From Polynucleobacter sp. MWH-Aus1W21 (lineage in GTDB: Bacteria; Pseudomonadota; Gammaproteobacteria; Burkholderiales; Burkholderiaceae): 64,000 bases of DNA. The notes under the pieces are model-generated. The model was not told the origin of the DNA. It did not search any database and was given only the letters and a program-made list of their open reading frames with translations. A program made the translations under genes and the position numbers. Location of the stretch: assembly GCF_018687275.1 (NCBI RefSeq), contig NZ_CP061287.1, forward strand, positions 2,167,579-2,231,578, in the 5' to 3' direction. Below, in pieces: positions 50,924 through 60,029 of the stretch; position 1 is the stretch's first letter, and each line of letters opens with the position of its first letter.

Positions 50924-51790
50924 TTAATTTGCTCCGGGGTACACCCCGTTTTTAGCCATGTGCATTAAGCGTGCCACCCGCTCTTCAGTGGGGGGGTGGG
51001 TTGAAAAAAGTTGCGCGAGGCCACCGGCGGTCAGAGGATTCAGAATCATCATCTGTGCAGTTTCTGGATGTTGCTCAACGGCCTGAAATGGAGTGCCTTG
51101 AGCATAGTTATGAATTTTTTCTAGTGCATGTGCAAGCGCTTCGGGATCGGAGCTAATTTCTGCGCCGCCGCGATCAGCCTCATATTCTCTTGCACGAGAA
51201 ATACTCATCTGAATCAAGCTTGCCGCTATTGGCGCTAATATTGCCACCATCAAACTCGCTATTGGATTGTTAGGTCTACCCTCTGAATCTCGCCCGCCAA
51301 AAAACATCGCAAAGTTTGCTAATGCAGAAATTGCACCCGCCATGGTAGCGGCAACAGTCGAAATCAAAATATCACGATGGCGAACATGCGCAAGCTCATG
51401 AGCCATAACGCCACGCAACTCACGATTCGAAAGGATTTTTAAAATTCCAGTTGTAGCGGCAACGGAAGCATTTTCCGGATTACGCCCTGTTGCAAAAGCA
51501 TTTGGAGCATCTTCATTAATCAAAAATACTTTGGGCATCGGCAAGCCAGCCTTTTCAGCCAACTCTTTGACCAGCGCATAAAACTGAGGGGCAGATCTTT
51601 CATCAACTTGCTGGGCATTAGTCATCTTTAACACCATGGTGTCAGAAAACCAGTAGCTAAAGAAATTCATGCCGACAGCCATCAACAAAGCCATCAACAT
51701 GCCTTGCTCGCCACCTAGCATGCCGCCCACCACAATAAATAACGCAGTAATTGCTGCCATCAAAACAGCAGTCTTTGCAAAATTAAACAT
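50924..51790 (-). CDS. htpX: Membrane protease HtpX
   Basis: A 288-residue M48-family zinc metalloprotease of the inner membrane, involved in membrane-protein quality control. It has two N-terminal membrane segments, the HExxH motif in MAHELAHVRHRD, two further membrane segments and the third zinc ligand in REYEADRGGAE. The length is standard. It lies two bases downstream of fmt. Confidence 0.95.
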   Translation of the reverse strand: MFNFAKTAVLMAAITALFIVVGGMLGGEQGMLMALLMAVGMNFFSYWFSDTMVLKMTNAQQVDERSAPQFYALVKELAEKAGLPMPKVFLINEDAPNAFATGRNPENASVAATTGILKILSNRELRGVMAHELAHVRHRDILISTVAATMAGAISALANFAMFFGGRDSEGRPNNPIASLMVAILAPIAASLIQMSISRAREYEADRGGAEISSDPEALAHALEKIHNYAQGTPFQAVEQHPETAQMMILNPLTAGGLAQLFSTHPPTEERVARLMHMAKNGVYPGAN

Positions 51791-51792
51791 TT

Positions 51793-52791
51793 CTACTCCT
51801 TTGACTGAAAATGCAATTGTTTTTCATCAGCACCAATCGACTGTATGCATGTTGTAGCATCTATTTTTTTGCCGCCAGGTTTTTGCATCTGCATAACCTC
51901 GAGGATGCCCTGGCCACATTGAATATATACGCCATCATTTCCAAACCCAAGCACGTCACCAATACCTCTAGTTGGACTTATCGCACCGGCATCTGGAATT
52001 CTGGAATCCCAAAGCTTCACTACAAGCCCATTAACCTGGCTAATGGCCCCAGGAAAAGGATTAAAAGCACGAATGCGACGATCAATTTCTTTGGCGCTTA
52101 AGGACCAATCAATTTCTGCTTCGTTCTTTAGTATTTTTTCAGCATAAGTAATGCCTGCATTCGGCTGTTGCACCCGAATCAAATCTTTACCTTGCTGCAA
52201 GGTATCTAAGGCATTCACAATCAAGTCTGCGCCAAGCTGCGCCAATCGATCGTGCAAGCTTACGCTTGTTTCATCAGAGGCAATATCAAGACTAGAAACC
52301 AAAACGGTATCACCAGTATCGAGACCTGCATCCATTTGCATAATGCAAACACCAGTCTTTGCATCTCCGGCCTCAATTGCCCGCTGAATTGGCGCAGCAC
52401 CACGCCAACGTGGAAGTAAGGAAGCGTGAATATTAAAGCTGCCAAATCTTCCGGGGCGTTCGCTAATATCCAAAATTTCCTGGGGCAAGATCAAGCCATA
52501 CGCAACAACAACCATGGCATCAAAGTCGGTTGAGGAGAGACGCTCATAGGCTTCGTCAGCTTGTACTTTTTTTTGTGGATCAGCACTAGTGCGTCTTAGG
52601 GTTTCTGGCTGCAATACCGGAATATTGTTTTCTAAAGCAAACTCTTTAACCGGGCTTGCTTGCAGGTGCATACCCCTGCCAGCGCGGCGGTCAGGCTGAG
52701 TGAGGGCCAATACAATTTCATGCCCAGCGGCGCTGATTGCGCGCATTGCTTGAGCAGCAAACTCTGGAGTTCCAGCAAAGACAATTTTCAT
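51793..52791 (-). CDS. fmt: Methionyl-tRNA formyltransferase
   Basis: A 332-residue enzyme that formylates initiator Met-tRNA. The N-terminal formyltransferase domain has VFAGTPEFAAQAM, the catalytic block FNIHASLLPRWRGAAPIQRA and DAGLDTGDTV; the C-terminal OB-like domain follows from about residue 210. It is nine bases downstream of def, the usual pairing. Confidence 0.96.
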   Translation of the reverse strand: MKIVFAGTPEFAAQAMRAISAAGHEIVLALTQPDRRAGRGMHLQASPVKEFALENNIPVLQPETLRRTSADPQKKVQADEAYERLSSTDFDAMVVVAYGLILPQEILDISERPGRFGSFNIHASLLPRWRGAAPIQRAIEAGDAKTGVCIMQMDAGLDTGDTVLVSSLDIASDETSVSLHDRLAQLGADLIVNALDTLQQGKDLIRVQQPNAGITYAEKILKNEAEIDWSLSAKEIDRRIRAFNPFPGAISQVNGLVVKLWDSRIPDAGAISPTRGIGDVLGFGNDGVYIQCGQGILEVMQMQKPGGKKIDATTCIQSIGADEKQLHFQSKE

Positions 52792-52799
52792 TGAGGCGC

Positions 52800-53315
52800 T
52801 TAGCGCTGACCTACCAATTCTTTAGCGCGCTTCTTCATTTTTTGTGAGATACGAGTTCGCTTGAGGATTGATAAATATTCGACAAATACTTTTCCTTGCA
52901 AGTGGTCTAACTCATGCTGCAAACAAACTGCCAATAAACCATCGGCATTTATTTCAAACTCTTTGCCGTCAACGTCTAATGCTTTAACTCGAATTTCTGC
53001 TGGCCTCTCAACCTCATCGTAAAACTCGGGGACAGACAAACATCCTTCACGCCAAGATTTTTTTTCCGAGCTTGCCCAAACAATTTCCGGATTAATAAAA
53101 ACCATCAACTCGTTTTGCTCATCAGATACATCAATCACTACGATGCGCTCATGAATGTCTACCTGTGTTGCCGCCAAACCAACACCAGGCGCCTCATACA
53201 TAGTCTCCGCCATATCAGCGACAATTTTTTTAATACGAGCGTCAACCTGCGCCACCGGTTTTGCAACCTTATGGAGGCGGGGATCTGGATAACAGAGGAC
53301 GTTTAACAAGGCCAT
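52800..53315 (-). CDS. def: Peptide deformylase
   Basis: A protein of about 171 residues that removes the formyl group from nascent proteins. The three motifs GVGLAATQ, EGCLSVP and QHELDHLQGKVF with the metal-binding Cys and two His are intact. I use the ATG at 53313-53315 (MALLNVLCYPDPRL), as upstream codons are not conserved. Divergent from dprA with about 70 bases between starts. Confidence 0.95.
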   Translation of the reverse strand: MALLNVLCYPDPRLHKVAKPVAQVDARIKKIVADMAETMYEAPGVGLAATQVDIHERIVVIDVSDEQNELMVFINPEIVWASSEKKSWREGCLSVPEFYDEVERPAEIRVKALDVDGKEFEINADGLLAVCLQHELDHLQGKVFVEYLSILKRTRISQKMKKRAKELVGQR

Positions 53316-53386
53316 ATAAGAATTATCCAACAGAGCAATCAGTCTGTCCTGATTGTTCTAATTCCCCTATGTCACAAAATTGATTT

Positions 53387-54088
53387 ATGCAAATAACGCC
53401 CGCACTAACCAATGCCATCCGTATCGATCGTGACAGTGGCGACTATCCACAACGCCTCTGCGATTTATATGACCCGCCGGACTCGCTCTATATATATGGG
53501 GATGCCAATCTTTTAAAGAAGCCCATGATTGCCATCGTCGGCTCTAGAAACGCCAGCCCAGATGGCTTAAAAAATGCACGCAACCTTGCGCGGGGGTTAG
53601 CCAAAGCAGGGGCGCTGATTGTTTCTGGAATGGCCTTAGGGATTGATAGCGCGGTCCACCGTGCCGTTATTGAGCTTGGTGCAGGTCACTTTACCGCCGC
53701 CATACTGGGGACTGGCATAGACCTTGTTTATCCCCGCCAAAATATCAGCCTCTACCAGGCCATCGGACGACAAGGGTTGCTGGTGTCGGAGCTGCCCATA
53801 GGGACAGGCCCCAAAGCATGGCACTTTCCCAGGCGAAATCGGATCATTGCGGCCCTAGCGCTTGGAGTTGTAGTCATAGAGGCGGCAGAAAGGTCGGGCT
53901 CCCTGATAACGGCGCGCTTGGCTGCAGATCTGGGGAGAGAAGTTTTCGCGCTTCCAGGCTCCATCTGCAACCCCAATTCAATAGGGTGTCACCTGCTGAT
54001 CCAGCAGGGTGCAAAACTGATCTTTAGACCCAGCGACGTGCTTGAAGAGCTCGATTTTTGCTTAAAAACCTCATTTAAAGTGCTTTAA
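53387..54088 (+). CDS. dprA: DNA processing protein DprA, minimal Rossmann-only form
   Basis: A 233-residue protein made up almost only of the DprA Rossmann fold: AIVGSRNASPDGLKNARNLA, IVSGMALGIDSAVHRA, AAILGTGIDLVYPRQN, FPRRNRIIAALALG and SGSLITARLAADLGREVFALPG. DprA loads RecA on incoming single strands in natural transformation. The usual SAM-like N-terminus and winged-helix C-terminus are absent; an in-frame stop six bases before the ATG excludes a longer start. The core motifs are intact, so it may be active. Confidence 0.88.
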   Translation: MQITPALTNAIRIDRDSGDYPQRLCDLYDPPDSLYIYGDANLLKKPMIAIVGSRNASPDGLKNARNLARGLAKAGALIVSGMALGIDSAVHRAVIELGAGHFTAAILGTGIDLVYPRQNISLYQAIGRQGLLVSELPIGTGPKAWHFPRRNRIIAALALGVVVIEAAERSGSLITARLAADLGREVFALPGSICNPNSIGCHLLIQQGAKLIFRPSDVLEELDFCLKTSFKVL

Positions 54089-54284
54089 AGTAGGATTTTG
54101 CTATAAAAATAGGCAGTCCATTGCGGCCTAAATGGGCAAAAAATAGGGGTTTTTGGACTTTTCTTAATTTATCGGTTAATAATAAAAAAGGGGTATGCAG
54201 TTGGCTGGGTCCTATTTAGGTATAAATTGGTCCTCACTTTTGCCCCATAAAACACCATTTCTAGCTCAAATTTAGGCAAAACGC

Positions 54285-56963
54285 GTGGCAACTAAAGCAA
54301 CTACCAAAAAAAGCAGTTCGAAGACTACCGCAGGCGACCACCCAAAGGCACTCATCATTGCGGAGAAGCCCTCCGTTGCCAATGACATTGCCAAAGCCTT
54401 GGGCGGCTTTACAAAATATGAAGATTATTTTGAAAGCGATGAATTTCTGATTTCTTCTGCAGTAGGTCATTTGTTGGAAATCGCCGCTCCGGAAGAATTC
54501 GATGTGAAACGCGGTAAGTGGTCTTTTGCCAATCTGCCAGTGGTGCCCCCTTATTTTGATTTACGTCCAATTGCAAAAACAGAATCGCGTTTAAAGGTTT
54601 TACAAAAACTGATTAAGCGCAAAGATGTCACTGCCCTCATTAATGCGTGCGACGCGGGGCGCGAAGGCGAGTTGATTTTCCGTTTGATTGCGCAACATGC
54701 AAAAGCATCGCAATCTATCAAACGCTTGTGGCTGCAATCTATGACACCAGCAGCAATTCGTGATGGCTTTGCCAACTTACGAACCGATGAAGATATGCAG
54801 CCCCTTGCCGATGCAGCCCGCTGCCGCTCTGAAGCAGATTGGTTGGTTGGTATCAACGGCACGCGCGCTATGACTGCGTTTAATAGCAAGAGTGGCGGCT
54901 TCTTTTTAACTACTGTAGGTCGTGTACAAACTCCAACACTCTCCATCGTGGTTGAGAGAGAAGAGCTCATTCGTAAATTTATCTCCAAAGACTACTGGGA
55001 AGTAAAGGCAGAATTCATTGCTGCAGCAGGAGTATATGAAGGCCGTTGGTTTGATCCGAAATTTAAAAAAGATGCTGCCGAACCAGATACTCGCGAGAAT
55101 CGCTTGTGGAGCGAAGCGGCCGCACAAAGCATTGTGGCTGCATGTCGTGACAAAAAGGCAAACGTAACTGAGGAAGCAAAGCCAGCGACACAGCTTGCCC
55201 CTCAGCTATTCGACTTAACAAGTTTGCAACGCGAAGCAAACGCACGCTTTGGCTTCTCTGCAAAAAATACACTAGGTCTTGCACAGGCCTTATATGAGCG
55301 TCACAAGGTATTAACTTATCCGCGTACAGATGCAAAAGCACTCCCAGAAGATTATCTCGATACGGTTAAACAAACCATGGAGAATCTTTCTGCGAATTCG
55401 CAAGACTACCGAGCATTTGCTAAACAAATTCTGCAGGGTGACCCTAAGGATCCAAAAGCCAAGGCGGGCTATGGATGGATTAAACCGAATAAGCGTATTT
55501 TCGATAACTCCAAAATTTCCGATCACTTTGCGATCATTCCAACACTAGAAACACCGAAGAGCTTGAGCGAGCCCGAGGCAAAACTTTACGATTTAGTGGT
55601 GCGTCGTTTCTTAGCAGTGTTTTATCCTGCCGCGGAATTCCGCGTTACTACGCGTATTACAGAGGCTTCAGGACACCACTTTAAAACTGAAGGGCGTGTG
55701 CTTGTAAACCCAGGCTGGCTAACGGTCTACGGCAAATCCAATCAGGCGGATGATGAGCTCGTTCCAGTCCAAGAGGGCGAATCAGTTCAAACAGAGTCTA
55801 TTGCTGCGGTGCCATTAAAAACAAAGCCGCCAGCACGCTATACAGAAGCAACATTGCTCTCCGCAATGGAAAGCGCTGGTAAGTGGGTGGATGATGATGA
55901 AATGCGCGAAGCTATGGCCGAAAAAGGCTTAGGCACACCTGCAACACGCGCAGCAATTATTGAGGGCCTGTTGGCTGAAAAATATATCGTGCGCGAAGCA
56001 CGTGAGTTGATACCAACAGCAAAAGCGTTCCAACTGATGACTTTACTGCGCGGCTTAGATGTTGAAGAGCTGACTCGACCTGATTTAACGGGCAGCTGGG
56101 AGAATAAGCTTTCTCTCATTGAGCAGGGCAAGATGAATCGCGATACCTTCATGCAAGAGATCGCGCAAATGACCCAGCGTATTGTGAAGCGCGCCAAAGA
56201 ATACGATAGCGATACCATCCCTGGCGACTATGCCACTATGACCACGCCATGCCCGCACTGTAAGGGGCTGGTGAAAGAAAACTACCGTCGTTTTGCTTGC
56301 GAAAAGTGTGGTTTTACTATCAGCAAAACACCGGGTGGACGTGCGTTTGAATATCCCGAAGTTGAAGAGTTGCTACGTGAAAAAACAATTGGCCCTCTGC
56401 AAGGATTCCGCAGCAAAATGGGAAGGCCATTTGCAGCAATTATCAAGTTGAGTGAAATTCCAGAGGATGACAAAGACTATCCAAATGCTGGATTTAAACT
56501 CGAGTTTGATTTTGGTAATACGCAAGATGATGAAACTGAAGCGGTAGATTTCACAGGCCGCCAAGCTTTAGGAGTTTGTCCAAAATGTTCTGGTGCTGTT
56601 TATGAAGATGGCATGCGCTATGTTTGCGAAAACAATACTGGTCCGAGCAAGTCATGCGACTTCAAAACAGGAAAGGTTGTTTTGCAACAAGAAGTATCTG
56701 CAGAACAAGTTCAAAAATTATTGAAAGAAGGTAAAACCGATCTTCTGACCAACTTCAAGTCGAACCGTACTGGGCGTGGGTTTAAGGCCTATTTAGCCTT
56801 AGATTCAACGGGCAAAATTGGCTTTGAATTTGAGGCCAAAGCGCCCAAAGCTGAAGGTGCAGCCAAGGCCCCCGCAAAGAAACGGGCGGGTGCAAGTGCA
56901 GCAACTAAATCAGCTGCAAAACCAAAGCGTGCGAGCAAAGCAAAGTCGTCCTCTAGTAGCTGA
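54285..56963 (+). CDS. topB: DNA topoisomerase III (TopB-like, with zinc domains and basic tail)
   Basis: An 892-residue type IA topoisomerase. The Toprim domain (ALIIAEKPSVANDIAKALGG, ACDAGREGELIF) is of the TopB type and not TopA. Catalytic Tyr345 lies in LTYPRTD. Two zinc-type stretches follow (CPHCKGLVKE with CEKCGF, and CPKCSGAVYE with CENN and SCDF), then an Ala/Lys-rich tail of about 45 residues. The start is GTG at 54285. Its last 175 bases overlap the convergent FAD oxidase gene, and the tail is the low-complexity part. Confidence 0.9.
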   Translation: MATKATTKKSSSKTTAGDHPKALIIAEKPSVANDIAKALGGFTKYEDYFESDEFLISSAVGHLLEIAAPEEFDVKRGKWSFANLPVVPPYFDLRPIAKTESRLKVLQKLIKRKDVTALINACDAGREGELIFRLIAQHAKASQSIKRLWLQSMTPAAIRDGFANLRTDEDMQPLADAARCRSEADWLVGINGTRAMTAFNSKSGGFFLTTVGRVQTPTLSIVVEREELIRKFISKDYWEVKAEFIAAAGVYEGRWFDPKFKKDAAEPDTRENRLWSEAAAQSIVAACRDKKANVTEEAKPATQLAPQLFDLTSLQREANARFGFSAKNTLGLAQALYERHKVLTYPRTDAKALPEDYLDTVKQTMENLSANSQDYRAFAKQILQGDPKDPKAKAGYGWIKPNKRIFDNSKISDHFAIIPTLETPKSLSEPEAKLYDLVVRRFLAVFYPAAEFRVTTRITEASGHHFKTEGRVLVNPGWLTVYGKSNQADDELVPVQEGESVQTESIAAVPLKTKPPARYTEATLLSAMESAGKWVDDDEMREAMAEKGLGTPATRAAIIEGLLAEKYIVREARELIPTAKAFQLMTLLRGLDVEELTRPDLTGSWENKLSLIEQGKMNRDTFMQEIAQMTQRIVKRAKEYDSDTIPGDYATMTTPCPHCKGLVKENYRRFACEKCGFTISKTPGGRAFEYPEVEELLREKTIGPLQGFRSKMGRPFAAIIKLSEIPEDDKDYPNAGFKLEFDFGNTQDDETEAVDFTGRQALGVCPKCSGAVYEDGMRYVCENNTGPSKSCDFKTGKVVLQQEVSAEQVQKLLKEGKTDLLTNFKSNRTGRGFKAYLALDSTGKIGFEFEAKAPKAEGAAKAPAKKRAGASAATKSAAKPKRASKAKSSSSS

Positions 56964-58024
56964 GCAGTAATAAGCTTGGCCGCTAGGGCGGACCATAAAA
57001 TACCGCGTGAGCCCAAGGCAGTAGCCAGAAATATTCCTGGGCGCTGAGTGAGGGCTCCGATGATGGGCAAGCGATCACCAGCAACACAGCGAACGCCAAC
57101 AAATTCACCGACCTTCGCCAATGAACGAGAGTCGCCCTCTTCATAGGCTACCAAGCCCTTAGCTTGTTCGCGATTGAAGTCATCACTTTCATCTCTTGGT
57201 GCAAGATCGTCTTCGCCTTCATCAAAGCTAGATCCCACAATCCATTGAAAGCTACCGTCCTCTAAACGAGTCGCGGGCAAACAATAACCATCGCCAGAAA
57301 TACCAACCCTTGGCAATCTTTCGGTCCAAGGATTTCCTTCTTTAACTGAGAAAATACTTAACTGTCCGCGCACAGGCTTTAAAGGCAAACGAACATCAAT
57401 ACTACTCATTAAAGGCTTGGCCTCCATGGCACAGGCTATAACCAGCTTGTCTGCTGAGGCGATCAGCTGGTTTTGTGCATCAAATAAATGCCACGTATGA
57501 GCGCTCTTTTCAAGACGAGTAATGCGTGTATTCCAAAAGCAAGTTAATCGCTCGTGATTCTTCAATAACTCTTTGCTTGCTTTGTATAAATTTAAGCCCG
57601 CACCTCGCGGCAACCAAACACCGCTTTGCTCAATTCCACAAATCCGCTTCGCCTCTTTAGTATCCACAGCCATTGCCATATCGACATCAAGATCTAAGGA
57701 GCGCAGATGCTCCATCGTTTGTGCACGATCAAATACTTTGTCTTTTTTGGTTGGCTGAAATATTCCATGCTGCTGCCATACATTTTTCCAGCGTGCTTCT
57801 GCAAGCAAAAACGCAATACGCGTCAGACGCAGTAAGCGTGGAGAGCCTTTGCCAATATGGGGATGAGCAATGGCATAAGAATGGCTGGAACAGGCAGTAG
57901 CTGGAGATGCGGCGGCGTCAATAATGCAAACTGCTTTGCCGCGCTCGAGCAACTCATTTGCAATGGTTGCCCCACAAATTCCTGCCCCAATCACCACTAT
58001 TTCATGGTGTTGGGGTTTGGTCAT
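56789..58024 (-). CDS. FAD-dependent MnmC-type oxidase domain protein
   Basis: A 411-residue DAO-family flavoprotein. The FAD loop EIVVIGAGICGATIANELL, KPVRGQLSIF and FVGVRCVAGDRLPIIGALT match the C-terminal oxidase half of MnmC, which converts cmnm5-uridine to nm5-uridine at the tRNA wobble position. The N-terminal methyltransferase half is absent. The last 58 codons are antisense to the topB tail, and even there LVAALAPARFFAG matches the end of MnmC, so the overlap is real coding sequence. Confidence 0.82.
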   Translation of the reverse strand: MTKPQHHEIVVIGAGICGATIANELLERGKAVCIIDAAASPATACSSHSYAIAHPHIGKGSPRLLRLTRIAFLLAEARWKNVWQQHGIFQPTKKDKVFDRAQTMEHLRSLDLDVDMAMAVDTKEAKRICGIEQSGVWLPRGAGLNLYKASKELLKNHERLTCFWNTRITRLEKSAHTWHLFDAQNQLIASADKLVIACAMEAKPLMSSIDVRLPLKPVRGQLSIFSVKEGNPWTERLPRVGISGDGYCLPATRLEDGSFQWIVGSSFDEGEDDLAPRDESDDFNREQAKGLVAYEEGDSRSLAKVGEFVGVRCVAGDRLPIIGALTQRPGIFLATALGSRGILWSALAAKLITAQLLEDDFALLARFGFAADLVAALAPARFFAGALAAPSALGALASNSKPILPVESKAK

Positions 58025-58072
58025 TTAATAAATCTAGATAAAACGTTTGTGCTTAGTAATGACTTATCAGTA

Positions 58073-59938
58073 TTAAGCATTCAAGCGCTGTTCGATCTTA
58101 GAGCGAGTTTCCTTCAACTCTTTTGGCAAACGATCGCCAAGGTGTTCGAACAGTTCTGTGTGAAGTTTAAGCTCATTCTTCCAGTCATCAATTCCAACAT
58201 TGATGGCTTTGGTGAACTTGTCTGCTGAATAATCGAGACCACCCCAATGCATATCGGCATATTCTGGAGTAATGCCAAATGCAGTTTCTTTACCGTTAGC
58301 TTTGCCTTCGGCGCGATTCAAAATCCAAGAAAGAACGCGCATGTTCTCGCCGAAGCCAGGCCATACAAACTTGCCATTCTCATCTTTGCGGAACCAGTTC
58401 ACACAATAAATCTTCGGCAATACAGCGCCTTCGGCTTCGAGCTTCTTACCAATGTTTAACCAGTGCTGGAAATAATCACTCATGTTGTAACCAGCAAATG
58501 CAATCATTGCAAATGGATCGCGACGAACAACACCGATTTGACCTGTAATAGCTGCGGTAGTTTCTGAGCCCAATGTTGCGGCCATGTAAACACCCTCAAC
58601 CCAATCACGCGCTTCGCTAACCAAAGGCACAGTGTTTGAACGGCGACCGCCGAACAAGAACGCGTCAATTGGAACGCCTGCAGGATCATCCCAGTTCGGA
58701 TCAACCGCAGGGTTATTGGTTGCAGCAACAGTGAAGCGTGAATTTGGATGCGCGGCTTTACGACCAGCAGCGCCATCGGCAGGGGTCCAGTCTTTACCTT
58801 GCCAGTCAATCAAATGTGCTGGTGGGGTTTCTGTTAAACCTTCCCACCAAACATCACCATCATCAGTTAAACCAACGTTAGTGAAAATCACGTCTTGGTT
58901 CAATGAATCGATACAGTTTTGGTTTGTTTGACGATTGGTTCCAGGAGCTACGCCAAAGTAGCCAGACTCAGGGTTGATCGCAAATAAACGGGTTTTACCA
59001 GTGACGGCATCTTTGCGTGGTTTGATCCAAGCAATGTCGTCACCAATGGTGGTTACTTTCCAACCCTCAAATCCTGCTGGAGGAATCATCATAGAGAAGT
59101 TGGTTTTGCCACAAGCAGATGGGAACGCCGCGGCGATATGGTATTTCTTACCTTCAGGTGAAGTTACGCCCAAGATCAACATGTGCTCAGCCAACCAACC
59201 TTGGTCACGTCCCATGTTCGATGCAATGCGCAAGGCAAAACATTTTTTACCTAACAATGCATTGCCACCGTAGCCGGAGCCGAAGGACCAGATCTCACGA
59301 GTTTCTGGATAATGAACGATATATTTGTTCTTGTTGTTAGGCCATGCAACGTCTTTTTCGCCCGCAGCTAAAGGCTTGCCCACAGTGTGGATGCAAGGAA
59401 CGAATTCGCCATCAGCGCCCAACTGATCAATAACTGCTTTACCCATGCGCGTCATCAGCTTCATGTTGATTGCAACGTAAGGACTGTCAGACAACTCAAC
59501 ACCAATATGCGCAATTGGTGAGCCGATTGGGCCCATTGAAAATGGCACAACATACATTGTTCTGCCACGCATACAGCCATCAAACAACGGATTCAATGTT
59601 GCACGCATCTCGCTTGGCTCAACCCAGTTATTGGTTGGACCAGCATCCTCTTTCTTGGCAGAGCAAATAAAGGTGCGGTCTTCAACACGCGCCACATCCT
59701 CAGGATCAGATAAAGCTAAAAAGGAATTTTTACGCTTGGCAGGGTTAAGGCGCTTAAATACACCAGCCGAAACCAACAGCTCGCACAACTCATCGTACTC
59801 AGCCTGTGAGCCATCACACCAACGAATAGCGTCAGGCTTGGTCAGAGCGGCAACTTCGCCAACCCACTCAATTAAACGCTTGTTTTTTACGTAAGCTGGC
59901 GCATTCACATTGATTTGGCCGCTGGTAGTTGAAGTCAT
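58073..59938 (-). CDS. pckG: Phosphoenolpyruvate carboxykinase (GTP)
   Basis: A 621-residue GTP-dependent PEP carboxykinase that makes PEP from oxaloacetate in gluconeogenesis. The kinase-1 loop AAFPSACGKTNFSM, the metal region TTIGDDIAW, and FGGRRSNTVPLV are characteristic of the GTP class. The length is typical. AGGGAAAC precedes the ATG at 59936-59938. It is monocistronic, between the oxidase and mnmE genes. Confidence 0.97.
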   Translation of the reverse strand: MTSTTSGQINVNAPAYVKNKRLIEWVGEVAALTKPDAIRWCDGSQAEYDELCELLVSAGVFKRLNPAKRKNSFLALSDPEDVARVEDRTFICSAKKEDAGPTNNWVEPSEMRATLNPLFDGCMRGRTMYVVPFSMGPIGSPIAHIGVELSDSPYVAINMKLMTRMGKAVIDQLGADGEFVPCIHTVGKPLAAGEKDVAWPNNKNKYIVHYPETREIWSFGSGYGGNALLGKKCFALRIASNMGRDQGWLAEHMLILGVTSPEGKKYHIAAAFPSACGKTNFSMMIPPAGFEGWKVTTIGDDIAWIKPRKDAVTGKTRLFAINPESGYFGVAPGTNRQTNQNCIDSLNQDVIFTNVGLTDDGDVWWEGLTETPPAHLIDWQGKDWTPADGAAGRKAAHPNSRFTVAATNNPAVDPNWDDPAGVPIDAFLFGGRRSNTVPLVSEARDWVEGVYMAATLGSETTAAITGQIGVVRRDPFAMIAFAGYNMSDYFQHWLNIGKKLEAEGAVLPKIYCVNWFRKDENGKFVWPGFGENMRVLSWILNRAEGKANGKETAFGITPEYADMHWGGLDYSADKFTKAINVGIDDWKNELKLHTELFEHLGDRLPKELKETRSKIEQRLNA

Positions 59939-60029
59939 ATGTTTCCCTATGAAGATTGAATTTTTTAATCAGACAATTTTATCATTTTGGGTAAATTTTT
60001 ACCCTCCGTGCCCATACCGCACAAACCCT

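Noticed and set aside
54089..54284. Missing C-terminal domain of DprA in another frame
   Set aside because: The AT-rich interval to topB has no frame resembling a winged-helix domain.
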